A stretch of DNA of 64,000 nucleotides, taken from positions 2,684,001 to 2,748,000 of the forward strand of contig NZ_CP097269.1 in NCBI RefSeq assembly GCF_028473645.1, written 5' to 3'. Origin of the DNA: Acidovorax sp. GBBC 1281 (GTDB taxonomy: Bacteria > Pseudomonadota > Gammaproteobacteria > Burkholderiales > Burkholderiaceae_C). Shown here piece by piece: positions 57,368 to 64,000 of the stretch. Under the pieces are notes generated by a model, which did not search any database, was not told the origin of the DNA, and saw nothing but the letters and a program-made list of their open reading frames with translations. Position numbers and translations under genes: made by a program. Positions within the stretch are counted from its first letter, which is position 1; each line of letters opens with the position of its first letter.

Positions 57368-58201
57368 ATGCACGAGGGCAATGATTTCGCCAATGACACG
57401 CCCCTGGTGGTGCGCAAGCGGCGAAAAGGCATCTACATACTGCCCAATCTGTTCACGTTGGCGGCGCTTTTCGGGGGGTTCTATGCCATCGTGATGGCCA
57501 TGAATGGCCGCTTCGACCTTGCGGCCGTCGGTGTGTTCTGCGCCATGGTGCTCGACAGCCTGGACGGGCGCGTGGCCCGGATGACCAATACGCAGAGTGC
57601 CTTTGGCGAGCAGATGGACTCGCTCTCCGACATGGTGTCTTTCGGAGCCGCGCCAGCGCTCATTGCCTATGAGTGGGCGCTGAAGGGGCTGGGACGCTGG
57701 GGATGGATCGCCGCTTTCGTCTATTGCGCCTGTGCGGCCCTGCGATTGGCCCGTTTCAATGTGAATACCGGTGTGGTGGACAAGCGGTACTTTCAAGGCT
57801 TGCCATCGCCCGCCGCCGCCGCATTGGTGGCCGGCTTCATCTGGTTGTTGACGGAACTGGGTGTGCGCCGCGGCGAAACGGGCTGGATGAGCTGGTCGCA
57901 GGTGACGTGGACCATGTTCGGCTTCACGCTGTATGCGGGCCTCACGATGGTGACCAATGTTCCGTTCTACAGCTTCAAAGATATCCAGATGAAAAAAAGC
58001 GTGCCGTTCGCCGTGATCGTTTTGATCGCGCTGGGCATCGCCATCATCAACATCCACCCACCCACCGTGCTGTTCAGCGTGTTCGTGCTGTATGGCCTGA
58101 GCGGATACTTCGTCTATGCGTGGCGCAAGGCGAAAGGGCAGCACAGCAGCGTGATCAGCATGTCCACCGATGAGCCGGACGAACGGGGCCTGCACAAGTG
58201 A
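57368..58201 (+). CDS. pssA: CDP-diacylglycerol-serine O-phosphatidyltransferase
   Basis: A 277-residue integral membrane enzyme with the CDP-alcohol phosphotransferase signature (DSLDGRVARMTNTQSAFG, then EQMDSLSD; D-x2-DG-x2-AR-x8-G-x3-D-x3-D complete) and about seven further hydrophobic segments, such as LPNLFTLAALFGGFYAIVMA and VIVLIALGIAIINI. It makes phosphatidylserine, the precursor of phosphatidylethanolamine. The start ATG at 57368 uses the GGAGG of the repeat upstream; a TTG three bases earlier is a poorer choice. The position between ilvC and leuA is typical for the group. Confidence 0.93.
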   Translation: MHEGNDFANDTPLVVRKRRKGIYILPNLFTLAALFGGFYAIVMAMNGRFDLAAVGVFCAMVLDSLDGRVARMTNTQSAFGEQMDSLSDMVSFGAAPALIAYEWALKGLGRWGWIAAFVYCACAALRLARFNVNTGVVDKRYFQGLPSPAAAALVAGFIWLLTELGVRRGETGWMSWSQVTWTMFGFTLYAGLTMVTNVPFYSFKDIQMKKSVPFAVIVLIALGIAIINIHPPTVLFSVFVLYGLSGYFVYAWRKAKGQHSSVISMSTDEPDERGLHK

Positions 58202-58241
58202 CTGCGCCGCTGCGTGAGGCTGGTGTGCTACATTGCGCCGC

Positions 58242-58298
58242 ATGAAAACGTTGGCACTGCCGCTGCTATCGCTATTCGCTTTCGGGCGGAGACGGTAG
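58242..58298 (+). CDS. Candidate leucine-rich leader peptide of leuA
   Basis: An 18-codon frame, MKTLALPLLSLFAFGRRR, has five Leu codons within its first eleven positions (TTG, CTG, CTG, CTA, CTA). It ends 20 bp before a strong terminator hairpin, which itself ends 56 bp before the leuA ATG. Placement and composition fit attenuation by leucine starvation. The ribosome site is weak, and its hydrophobic start also resembles a signal peptide, so this is tentative. Confidence 0.45.
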   Translation: MKTLALPLLSLFAFGRRR

Positions 58299-58318
58299 CG
58301 CACAGGCGCTCTTCTTGC

Positions 58319-58353
58319 AAAAAGGCCCGTATGCATCCGCAGCGGGCCTTTTT
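58319..58353 (+). terminator. Terminator or attenuator hairpin before leuA
   Basis: An 11-bp stem (AAAAAGGCCCG/CGGGCCTTTTT) with a 13-nt loop ends in a T-run, 56 bp upstream of the leuA ATG. It either ends pssA transcripts or is the attenuator of leuA; a CGGGC in the leader frame could pair with GCCCG of its 5' arm as an antiterminator. Confidence 0.8.
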
Positions 58354-58409
58354 GCTTGGCGTGCCAGAATTTCAACGTTGCGGACCCCCACCATCTCTGG
58401 AGAAACACA

Positions 58410-59948
58410 ATGGCAGACAAGCTGATCATTTTCGACACCACGTTGCGCGATGGCGAACAGTCGCCCGGTGCATCCATGACCAAGGACGAGAAGCTGCGCA
58501 TTGCGCGCCAACTGGAGCGTCTCAAGGTCGATGTGATCGAAGCGGGGTTTGCTGCCAGCTCCAACGGGGATTTCGAGGCGGTGCAGTCCATCGCACAAGC
58601 CATCAAGGACTCGACCATTTGCTCCCTGTCCCGAGCGAACGATCGCGATATTTCGCGCGCGGCGGAAGCGCTGAAGGGGGCCAACAGCGCGCGCATCCAC
58701 ACGTTCATTGCGACGAGCCCGCTGCACATGGAAAAGAAGCTGCGCATGACGCCTGAGCAGGTGCTGGAGCAGGCCAAACAGTCGGTCCGATTCGCCCGCA
58801 ACCTGATCGGCGACATCGAGTTCAGCCCGGAAGACGGCTACCGCAGCGAGATGGATTTCCTGTGCCGCGTACTGGAAGCCGTGATTGCAGAAGGAGCTAC
58901 CACGATCAACGTGCCCGATACCGTCGGCTATGCGGTTCCCGAGCTGTATGGCAACTTCATCAAAACCCTGCGGGAGCGGATTCCCAACAGCGACAAGGCC
59001 ATCTGGTCGGTGCATTGCCACAACGATCTGGGCATGGCGGTGGCCAACTCTCTGGCTGGCGTGAGGATCGGTGGTGCCCGCCAGGTCGAGTGCACGATCA
59101 ACGGGCTGGGCGAGCGGGCAGGCAACTGTTCGCTGGAAGAGATCGTGATGGCCGTCAAGACGCGCAAGGACTACTTTGGACTGGAGCTGGGCATCGAGGC
59201 CCAGCACATCGTGGCGGCCAGCCGCATGGTCAGCCAGACGACGGGGTTCGTCGTGCAGCCCAACAAGGCCGTGGTGGGTGCCAACGCTTTCGCGCATGCC
59301 AGCGGCATCCACCAGGACGGCGTGCTGAAGGCCCGCGACACCTACGAGATCATGCGCGCCGAGGATGTGGGCTGGTCTGCCAACAAGATCGTGCTGGGCA
59401 AGCTGAGCGGCCGCAATGCCTTCAAGCAGCGTTTGCTTGAATTGGGCGTGCAGCTTGACAGCGAAACGGATGTCAACAGCGCCTTCGCCAAGTTCAAGGA
59501 ACTGGCAGACCGCAAAAGCGAGATCTTCGACGAAGACATTCTGGCGCTGGTCAGCGGTGAAAGTGCTGCCAACGAGCAGGAGCAATACGGCTTCGTGTCC
59601 TTGTCACAGCACAGCGAAACCGGCGAGCGCCCGCAGGCCACCATCGTCTTCACGATGAGCGGCAAGGAGGTGCGGGGCCAATCGGACGGCAATGGGCCTG
59701 TGGATGCTTCACTCAAGGCCATCGAGTCGCATGTCAAGAGCGGGGCCGAAATGGTGCTCTATTCGGTCAATGCCATCAGCGGTTCGACGGAGAGCCAGGG
59801 GGAAGTGACGGTGCGGCTGCAGAACAGCGGCAGGGTGGTGAACGGGGTGGGCGCAGACCCCGACATCGTGGTCGCGTCAGCCAAAGCCTACATCAGTGCG
59901 TTGAACAAATTACAAAGTAAAGCCGATCGAGTCGCCGCACAAGGCTGA
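58410..59948 (+). CDS. leuA: 2-isopropylmalate synthase
   Basis: A 512-residue enzyme. The TIM-barrel catalytic domain has [20 protein letters not shown], the metal-binding [20 protein letters not shown] and [20 protein letters not shown], and [22 protein letters not shown]-terminal LeuA regulatory domain (about residues 395-505: [36 protein letters not shown]) binds leucine for feedback inhibition. It catalyses the first step of leucine synthesis. The ATG at 58410 has TGGAGA upstream. A terminator follows the stop. Confidence 0.96.
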   Translation: MADKLIIFDTTLRDGEQSPGASMTKDEKLRIARQLERLKVDVIEAGFAASSNGDFEAVQSIAQAIKDSTICSLSRANDRDISRAAEALKGANSARIHTFIATSPLHMEKKLRMTPEQVLEQAKQSVRFARNLIGDIEFSPEDGYRSEMDFLCRVLEAVIAEGATTINVPDTVGYAVPELYGNFIKTLRERIPNSDKAIWSVHCHNDLGMAVANSLAGVRIGGARQVECTINGLGERAGNCSLEEIVMAVKTRKDYFGLELGIEAQHIVAASRMVSQTTGFVVQPNKAVVGANAFAHASGIHQDGVLKARDTYEIMRAEDVGWSANKIVLGKLSGRNAFKQRLLELGVQLDSETDVNSAFAKFKELADRKSEIFDEDILALVSGESAANEQEQYGFVSLSQHSETGERPQATIVFTMSGKEVRGQSDGNGPVDASLKAIESHVKSGAEMVLYSVNAISGSTESQGEVTVRLQNSGRVVNGVGADPDIVVASAKAYISALNKLQSKADRVAAQG

Positions 59949-59980
59949 CCATCGAATTTATAATTCATTCACTTTATTGA

Positions 59981-60017
59981 AAGGTCGCGCAAGGTATTGA
60001 TCTTGCGCGACTTTTTT
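59981..60017 (+). terminator. Rho-independent terminator after leuA
   Basis: A 10-bp stem (GTCGCGCAAG/CTTGCGCGAC) with an 8-nt loop followed by six T residues; 35 bp after the leuA stop. Confidence 0.9.
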
Positions 60018-60063
60018 CGATTCTGTACACTGACAAACACTATTTACCGCTTGGAGCATTCTG

Positions 60064-61161
60064 ATGCACGTACGCCCTCGCGCTTCTTCTCGTTTTTTTC
60101 GCACCGTCGCATTCCTTGCGATGAGCATTGCGCTCACGGCCACCTCGGTGCACGCGGCAGAGCGAAAGAAGGTGCAGGTCAAGAAGCAGGCTGCATCCTC
60201 GACGGCCAAACAGCGTCCTGTGGCACGCTCTGCCACGGTGGTTTCTCGCAAAGCCGTGACCCGTGTCAAGGCCACCACCCGCGCATCCGCGCGCAGCGTG
60301 AAGGCTGCCACGCGCATGGTGGCTGTCCCTGAAAAGCTGTCCTTTGGGCAAGTTGCAGGCCTGCATTCCCTCACCGACCCCCTGGATTTGAAGTCCAGCG
60401 TGGCCTTGGTCATCGACCAGGAGACCAACGAAGTCCTGCTGAGCAAGAACGACCATGCCGTTTTGCCGATTGCATCGCTGACCAAATTGATGACCGGGCT
60501 GCTCGTATCGCAGGCCCACTTGCCGATGGATGAGCCCATCACCATCACGCAAGACGATGTGGATACCGAGAAGTTCAGCAGTTCCCGTTTGGCCGTAGGC
60601 ACGACCCTCACGCGGGGCGAGATGATGCATCTGGCCCTCATGTCCAGCGAAAACCGGGCGGCCCATGCCCTCGGCCGCACCTTCCCCGGCGGGCTGGAGG
60701 CTTTCGTTGCGCAGATGAACGCGAAGGCGAAGTTACTGGGCATGACGGATACCCGTTATGTGGAGCCCACGGGCCTGTCCAGCCACAACCAGTCCAGTGC
60801 CCGCGATCTGGCCACCTTGGTGAACATTGCCCATGGCGATCCCATGCTGCGCGAACTCACCACGTCTCCCAGCTATGAAGTGGCCGTGGGGCGCCGCACG
60901 CTGCAGTACAACAACACCAATCGACTCGTGAAAAGCCCGGCTTGGGACATCGGCCTGCAGAAGACGGGCTACATCTCCGAAGCAGGCCGTTGCCTGGTGA
61001 TGCAGGCCCAGATATCGGGCCGCAAGCTGATCATGGTTTTCCTGGACTCGGCAGGCAAGTTCAGCCGCCTGGGCGATGCCGAGCGCGTGCGCAACTGGGT
61101 GGAAAAACTGCCTTCCATCGGCGGTGCGCCCACTCTGCACGCCATCGGCACAAAGCCTTGA
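60064..61161 (+). CDS. pbpG: D-alanyl-D-alanine endopeptidase (penicillin-binding protein 7 family)
   Basis: A 365-residue exported protein. After the signal peptide (FLAMSIALTATSVHAAE) comes a long basic Lys/Arg/Ala/Thr-rich linker (about residues 33-85), then a serine peptidase S11 domain with the active-site SLTK (in LPIASLTKLMTGLLV), SEN (LMSSENRAAHAL) and KTG (GLQKTGYISEAG). It cleaves peptidoglycan cross-bridges in the periplasm. The basic linker, absent in E. coli PBP7, may hold it to the wall or to nucleic acid. A bidirectional terminator follows. Confidence 0.92.
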   Translation: MHVRPRASSRFFRTVAFLAMSIALTATSVHAAERKKVQVKKQAASSTAKQRPVARSATVVSRKAVTRVKATTRASARSVKAATRMVAVPEKLSFGQVAGLHSLTDPLDLKSSVALVIDQETNEVLLSKNDHAVLPIASLTKLMTGLLVSQAHLPMDEPITITQDDVDTEKFSSSRLAVGTTLTRGEMMHLALMSSENRAAHALGRTFPGGLEAFVAQMNAKAKLLGMTDTRYVEPTGLSSHNQSSARDLATLVNIAHGDPMLRELTTSPSYEVAVGRRTLQYNNTNRLVKSPAWDIGLQKTGYISEAGRCLVMQAQISGRKLIMVFLDSAGKFSRLGDAERVRNWVEKLPSIGGAPTLHAIGTKP

Positions 61162-61240
61162 CGCTGCTGGCCCCGCCTGTTTTGAATGGCAAGGCTTGAG
61201 ATCAGGAGAGGCGAAAGACCAAGGCGATCCGACCCCTTTG

Positions 61241-61273
61241 AAAAACGCGCATTGCTTGCAATGCGCATTTTTT
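61241..61273. terminator. Bidirectional terminator between pbpG and the IclR gene
   Basis: An 8-bp stem (GCGCATTG/CAATGCGC) with a CTTG loop is flanked by an A-run on the left and a T-run on the right, so it can act on both converging transcripts. Confidence 0.85.
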
Positions 61274-61284
61274 CTTCGGGCTCG

Positions 61285-62088
61285 CTAGGGTGCAGCTGAT
61301 TTGTCGCGCCGGTTGGTGGAATAGCCCAAGGCCTGGGAAATTTCGCTGGCAGTCGCCTGGAGCTTGGGCAGCCAGTTCTCATCCAGTCGATCCGCGGGCG
61401 CGGAGATCGAAAGGCCTGCGACCAGATGGGCCTGGTCGTCATACACGCCCGCTGCCATGCAGCGCACGCCGAGTTCGAGTTCCTCGTTGTCTCGCGCGAT
61501 GCCGTATTGGCGTGCTTTGCCCAGTTCGCGCTCCAAGACTGGAAGCTGCGTGATGCTGTTGCGGGTGTGCCCCGACAGACCGGTGCGCATCGCATAGGCC
61601 CTCACCCGTTGTGGATCGTCTGCGGCCAGAAATAGTTTCCCCGTCGACGTCAGGTGCAGCGGCGCTCGACCACCGATGGCCCGGACCACCTGCATGCCGG
61701 AGCGTTCACTGTAGGCACGCTCGACATACACGATCTCATCGCCCTGGCGCATGCTCAGATTGACGGGCTGCTGAATCAGCTTGTGCAGGTTGCGCATCGG
61801 GGTCAACGCCGCATCGCGCACGCTCAGGCGCGCTTTCACCAAGTTGCCCAATTCCAGCAAACGCATGCCGAGGCGGTAGCTGCCAGATTCCGGGCGGTCC
61901 ACAAAACGGCCAATGGTCAGGTCGTTTAGGATGCGGTGGGCCGTGGAAGGATGCAGTCCGGTCTTCTCGCTGATTTCCTTGAGGGAAATCGCTTCCTCGC
62001 GCGAGGTGAGCACGTCGATGAGTGCAAACATGCGCTCCAGCACCTGGACGCTGGGTTTGGCAGGCGCGCCGGCATCGTCTTTTTTCAT
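61285..62088 (-). CDS. IclR-family transcriptional regulator
   Basis: A 267-residue regulator. The N-terminal winged HTH (about residues 13-72: VQVLERMFALIDVLTSREEA, SEKTGLHPSTAHRILNDL) is followed by the IclR effector domain (about 85-250: PVNLSMRQGDEIVYVERAYS, PLHLTSTGKLFLAADDP, GVRCMAAGVYDDQAHLVAGL). The Cys in GVRCMAAGV is at the usual position. It is not close to an obvious catabolic target; upstream lie bpt and aat on the same strand, so its regulon is unknown. Confidence 0.9.
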   Translation of the reverse strand: MKKDDAGAPAKPSVQVLERMFALIDVLTSREEAISLKEISEKTGLHPSTAHRILNDLTIGRFVDRPESGSYRLGMRLLELGNLVKARLSVRDAALTPMRNLHKLIQQPVNLSMRQGDEIVYVERAYSERSGMQVVRAIGGRAPLHLTSTGKLFLAADDPQRVRAYAMRTGLSGHTRNSITQLPVLERELGKARQYGIARDNEELELGVRCMAAGVYDDQAHLVAGLSISAPADRLDENWLPKLQATASEISQALGYSTNRRDKSAAP

Positions 62089-62155
62089 GGTGATGTGTGT
62101 TGACGAGAAGCGCGCATTTTATCTTGTGAAATGCAGAGCGACCGTCTTCACCACC

Positions 62156-62893
62156 TCAGGGCGCTAGTCTCCATTCGCCATCAATCCGCAACTCGTGGGG
62201 CAGGAAGCGCGCCTTGTAGTTCATCTTCGGGCTTTCTTCGATCCAGTAGCCCAGGTAGACATAGGGCAGATCCAGGGTGCGCGCCTGCTCGATCTGCCAA
62301 AGCACGTTGTAGGTGCCGTAGCTGCAGCCGGGGTCGGGTTCGTAGAACGTGTACACGGCCGACAACCCGTCGTCCAGCACGTCCAGGATCGATACCATCC
62401 GCAATGCACCGGGCGTACCGTCCACGTCGGGTTCGCGGAACTCCACGAGCCGGGAGTTGACCCGGCTCTGCAGCAGGAACTGGGTGTACTGGTCGATGCT
62501 GTCTTGGTCCATGCCGCCACCGCAGTGGCGCAGGTTCTGGTAGCGCAGATAAAGCTGATAGTGCTCGGGCACGTAGCCCAGACGCAGAACACGTGCCTGC
62601 AGAGTGCCGTGCTTCGCCCACGCGCGGCGCTGGCTCCGATCGGGCTTGAAGGACTTGGTCAGCACGCGCAACGGCGTGCATGCCTGGCAGCCATCGCAGT
62701 AGGGGCGGTAGGTGAACATGCCGCTGCGGCGAAACCCCCGCGCCACCAAGTCCGAATACACGTCGTTCTGGATCAGGTGGCTGGGCGTGGCAACCTGCGA
62801 GCGCGCCTGCCGTGCAGGCAGGTAGCTGCATGGATAAGGCGCCGTGGCGTAGAACTGCAAGGTGTGCAGTGGCAAATCGTTGAGTTGCGTCAT
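62156..62893 (-). CDS. bpt: Aspartate/glutamate leucyltransferase
   Basis: A 245-residue Bpt/ATE1-like protein: [20 protein letters not shown] with the N-terminal Cys, [40 protein letters not shown] with the Cys pair, and [20 protein letters not shown] and [20 protein letters not shown]. It adds Leu to N-terminal Asp or Glu, marking proteins for ClpAP through the N-degron pathway. It overlaps the aat gene by 4 bp (62890-62893), giving a paired N-degron operon. Confidence 0.94.
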   Translation of the reverse strand: MTQLNDLPLHTLQFYATAPYPCSYLPARQARSQVATPSHLIQNDVYSDLVARGFRRSGMFTYRPYCDGCQACTPLRVLTKSFKPDRSQRRAWAKHGTLQARVLRLGYVPEHYQLYLRYQNLRHCGGGMDQDSIDQYTQFLLQSRVNSRLVEFREPDVDGTPGALRMVSILDVLDDGLSAVYTFYEPDPGCSYGTYNVLWQIEQARTLDLPYVYLGYWIEESPKMNYKARFLPHELRIDGEWRLAP

Positions 62894-63648
62894 CCCGGGT
62901 TCCCGGTAGGGTGCATCAGCGCAGTCCAGTATACGGGCTCGAATTTCCAGGAAACCGGTGCTTCCAGGGAGGCCTGTGCAACGTGGTCGAGGAACCGGGC
63001 GCGGTCTATTTCATGGGCACCGAAGGATGCCAGATGGGCCGTGTTCTGCTGGCAGTCGATGAGCGCCACGCCGTGGTGCCGGCACAAGCAGACGAAAGCT
63101 GCGAGCGCGACCTTGGATGCATCGGTCGCGTGGGCGAACATCGATTCGCCAAAAACGGCCTTGCCCAGCGCGATGAAGTACAGCCCGCCGACGAGCCGGC
63201 CGTCGACCCACGTCTCCACACTGTGCGCAAAACCGGCGGCGTGGAATGCACGATAGGCGTCCACCATCTGCGGCACGATCCAGGTGCCGTTCTGGCCCGA
63301 CCTTGGCGTGCCGGCACAGGCCTTGATGACCGCGCCGAAGTCATGGTCCACGCGGATTTCGCACTGGGGCGAGAGACGGAATTTCTGCAAGGTGCGGCGC
63401 AGTGACCGGTGCAGCCGAAATTCCGCCATGGGCAGCACCATGCGGGGATCGGGGCTCCACCAGAGCACGGGTTGCCCAGGGCTGAACCACGGAAAAATGC
63501 CTCGCTGGTAGGCACTTTTCAACTGGGCGACGCTGAGATTTCCACCAGCGGCCAGCAGTCCCGGGGCCGCAGATTCGCTGCCCCAGCTGAGCGCCACGCT
63601 GGGAAATTTGTCGCCGGGTTGCAGCCAAGGCAAATGATCGTCAGCCAT
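62890..63648 (-). CDS. aat: Leucyl/phenylalanyl-tRNA--protein transferase
   Basis: A 252-residue Aat protein: [80 protein letters not shown] and [20 protein letters not shown]. It transfers Leu or Phe from tRNA to N-terminal Lys or Arg of substrates. It is the first gene of the aat-bpt pair; both enzymes funnel substrates to the same ClpS/ClpAP route. Confidence 0.95.
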   Translation of the reverse strand: MADDHLPWLQPGDKFPSVALSWGSESAAPGLLAAGGNLSVAQLKSAYQRGIFPWFSPGQPVLWWSPDPRMVLPMAEFRLHRSLRRTLQKFRLSPQCEIRVDHDFGAVIKACAGTPRSGQNGTWIVPQMVDAYRAFHAAGFAHSVETWVDGRLVGGLYFIALGKAVFGESMFAHATDASKVALAAFVCLCRHHGVALIDCQQNTAHLASFGAHEIDRARFLDHVAQASLEAPVSWKFEPVYWTALMHPTGNPG

Positions 63649-63778
63649 GCACAGGGAAGAATGGAAGAAGCAACGGATTGTCGCCGAGTGCGCAGGGCTG
63701 CGGGGCGGCCTTCGGATCGGTTGGGTGGTGACTGCTTGGGTGGAGTCGATCCGAGCCTGCCTTCAGCAGGCGATGGCA

Positions 63779-63806
63779 AAAAGGCCATCCCCGCGGATGG
63801 CCTTTC
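63779..63806 (-). terminator. Rho-independent terminator after the OB-fold gene
   Basis: An 11-bp stem (AAAGGCCATCC/GGATGGCCTTT) with a short loop; on the minus strand it follows the gene ending at 63848 and is trailed by a T-run. Confidence 0.75.
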
Positions 63807-63847
63807 ACTGGGGCGAGTGGCGGCGCTCGGGCCCCAGCCTCATCCCA

Positions 63848-64000
63848 TCAGGGAATCAGGCGAACCTGCTCCACCTCGAACTCCATTTTGCGAATGCCCT
63901 TGTCGACCTCTCCCACCAGTTCCACCCGCTGCTGGGCACTGATGGGTTGGCCTGCCGGAAAGCGTTTGTCGGAAATCTCGACGGGCATGCGGCCGCTGTC
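63848..64000 (-). CDS. C-terminal part of a YgiW/YdeI-like OB-fold stress protein (5' end outside window)
   Basis: The minus-strand frame is open from the window edge to a TGA at 63848-63850. The visible 50 residues include MPVEISDKRFPAGQPISAQQ, RVELVGEVDKG and FEVEQVRLIP, the end of a bacterial OB-fold (BOF, YgiW/YdeI/NirD) protein. Such proteins are small periplasmic stress-tolerance factors. The N-terminus and signal peptide are not in the window. Confidence 0.6.
   Translation of the reverse strand, partial: DSGRMPVEISDKRFPAGQPISAQQRVELVGEVDKGIRKMEFEVEQVRLIP

Overview
The window looks like a chromosomal segment of a high-GC betaproteobacterium of the family Comamonadaceae, closest in style to Acidovorax/Paracidovorax. 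The evidence is the ilvI-ilvH-ilvC-pssA-leuA block, a sigma factor/DUF3619/DUF3106 operon typical of betaproteobacteria, six Bug-family (TctC) solute receptors, and short interspersed 'GATAGCTG...GCGCTGG' repeats of the kind common in this group. No rRNA, tRNA or CRISPR array was seen. All product names come from reading the translations; no database search was possible.

Layout. (1) 1-5,600, minus strand: a czc-type heavy-metal efflux operon (CzcI-like exported protein, CzcC-like outer-membrane factor, a stand-alone CzcB-N-domain-like membrane protein, and an RND adaptor cut by the window edge), then a CNNM/CorC transporter and a small exported protein. (2) About 5,620-16,410: an accessory island. 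It holds an XRE regulator plus nucleotidyltransferase pair (a toxin-antitoxin-like module with a palindromic operator), a divergent TnpS/TnpT-like resolution system of Tn4651-type Tn3-family transposons, an IS630-family element inside tnpT, a mosaic second tnpT fragment, an IS5/IS903-group element inside a DUF4393 gene, several unrecognised genes and an H-NS-like gene. It ends against a thioesterase gene that has only a TTG start. (3) 16,855-22,797: a galactarate/talarate catabolic operon (Bug receptor, enolase-superfamily dehydratase, GarD-type dehydratase), a divergent LacI regulator with two matching operators, and a TetR regulator. (4) 22,831-28,384, minus strand: multicopper oxidase, tyrosinase, an exported protein and a DJ-1/PfpI protein, plus an AhpD-like gene. 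The tyrosinase and AhpD-like genes each carry one in-frame nonsense codon.

(5) 28,435-38,174: an IclR regulator divergent from a nine-gene catabolic operon with four Bug receptors, two LigI-like lactonases, an RraA/CHA-type aldolase, a 2-hydroxyacid dehydrogenase and an SMP-30 lactonase. This suggests uptake and breakdown of polycarboxylates or pyrone/aromatic-derived acids. No TctA or TctB membrane partner lies nearby. (6) 38,377-49,830: katG, an NDH-2 type NADH dehydrogenase, a proline-rich lipoprotein, a PAS-LuxR regulator divergent from a two-subunit CoA-transferase, cheW, a DUF482 acyltransferase, nadE and glnB. (7) 49,901-53,429, minus strand: sigma factor, DUF3619, DUF3106, RDD, dgkA and LOG genes in one tight run. 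(8) 53,670-59,948: branched-chain amino-acid genes ilvI, ilvH and ilvC, then pssA, then leuA, with a possible leucine attenuator before leuA. (9) 60,064-64,000: pbpG, a second IclR regulator, the N-degron transferases bpt and aat, and the 3' end of an OB-fold gene.

The metabolic genes form conventional regulator-plus-operon units with visible operator palindromes. The island is a mosaic of nested mobile elements in which insertion points and target duplications can be read to the base.
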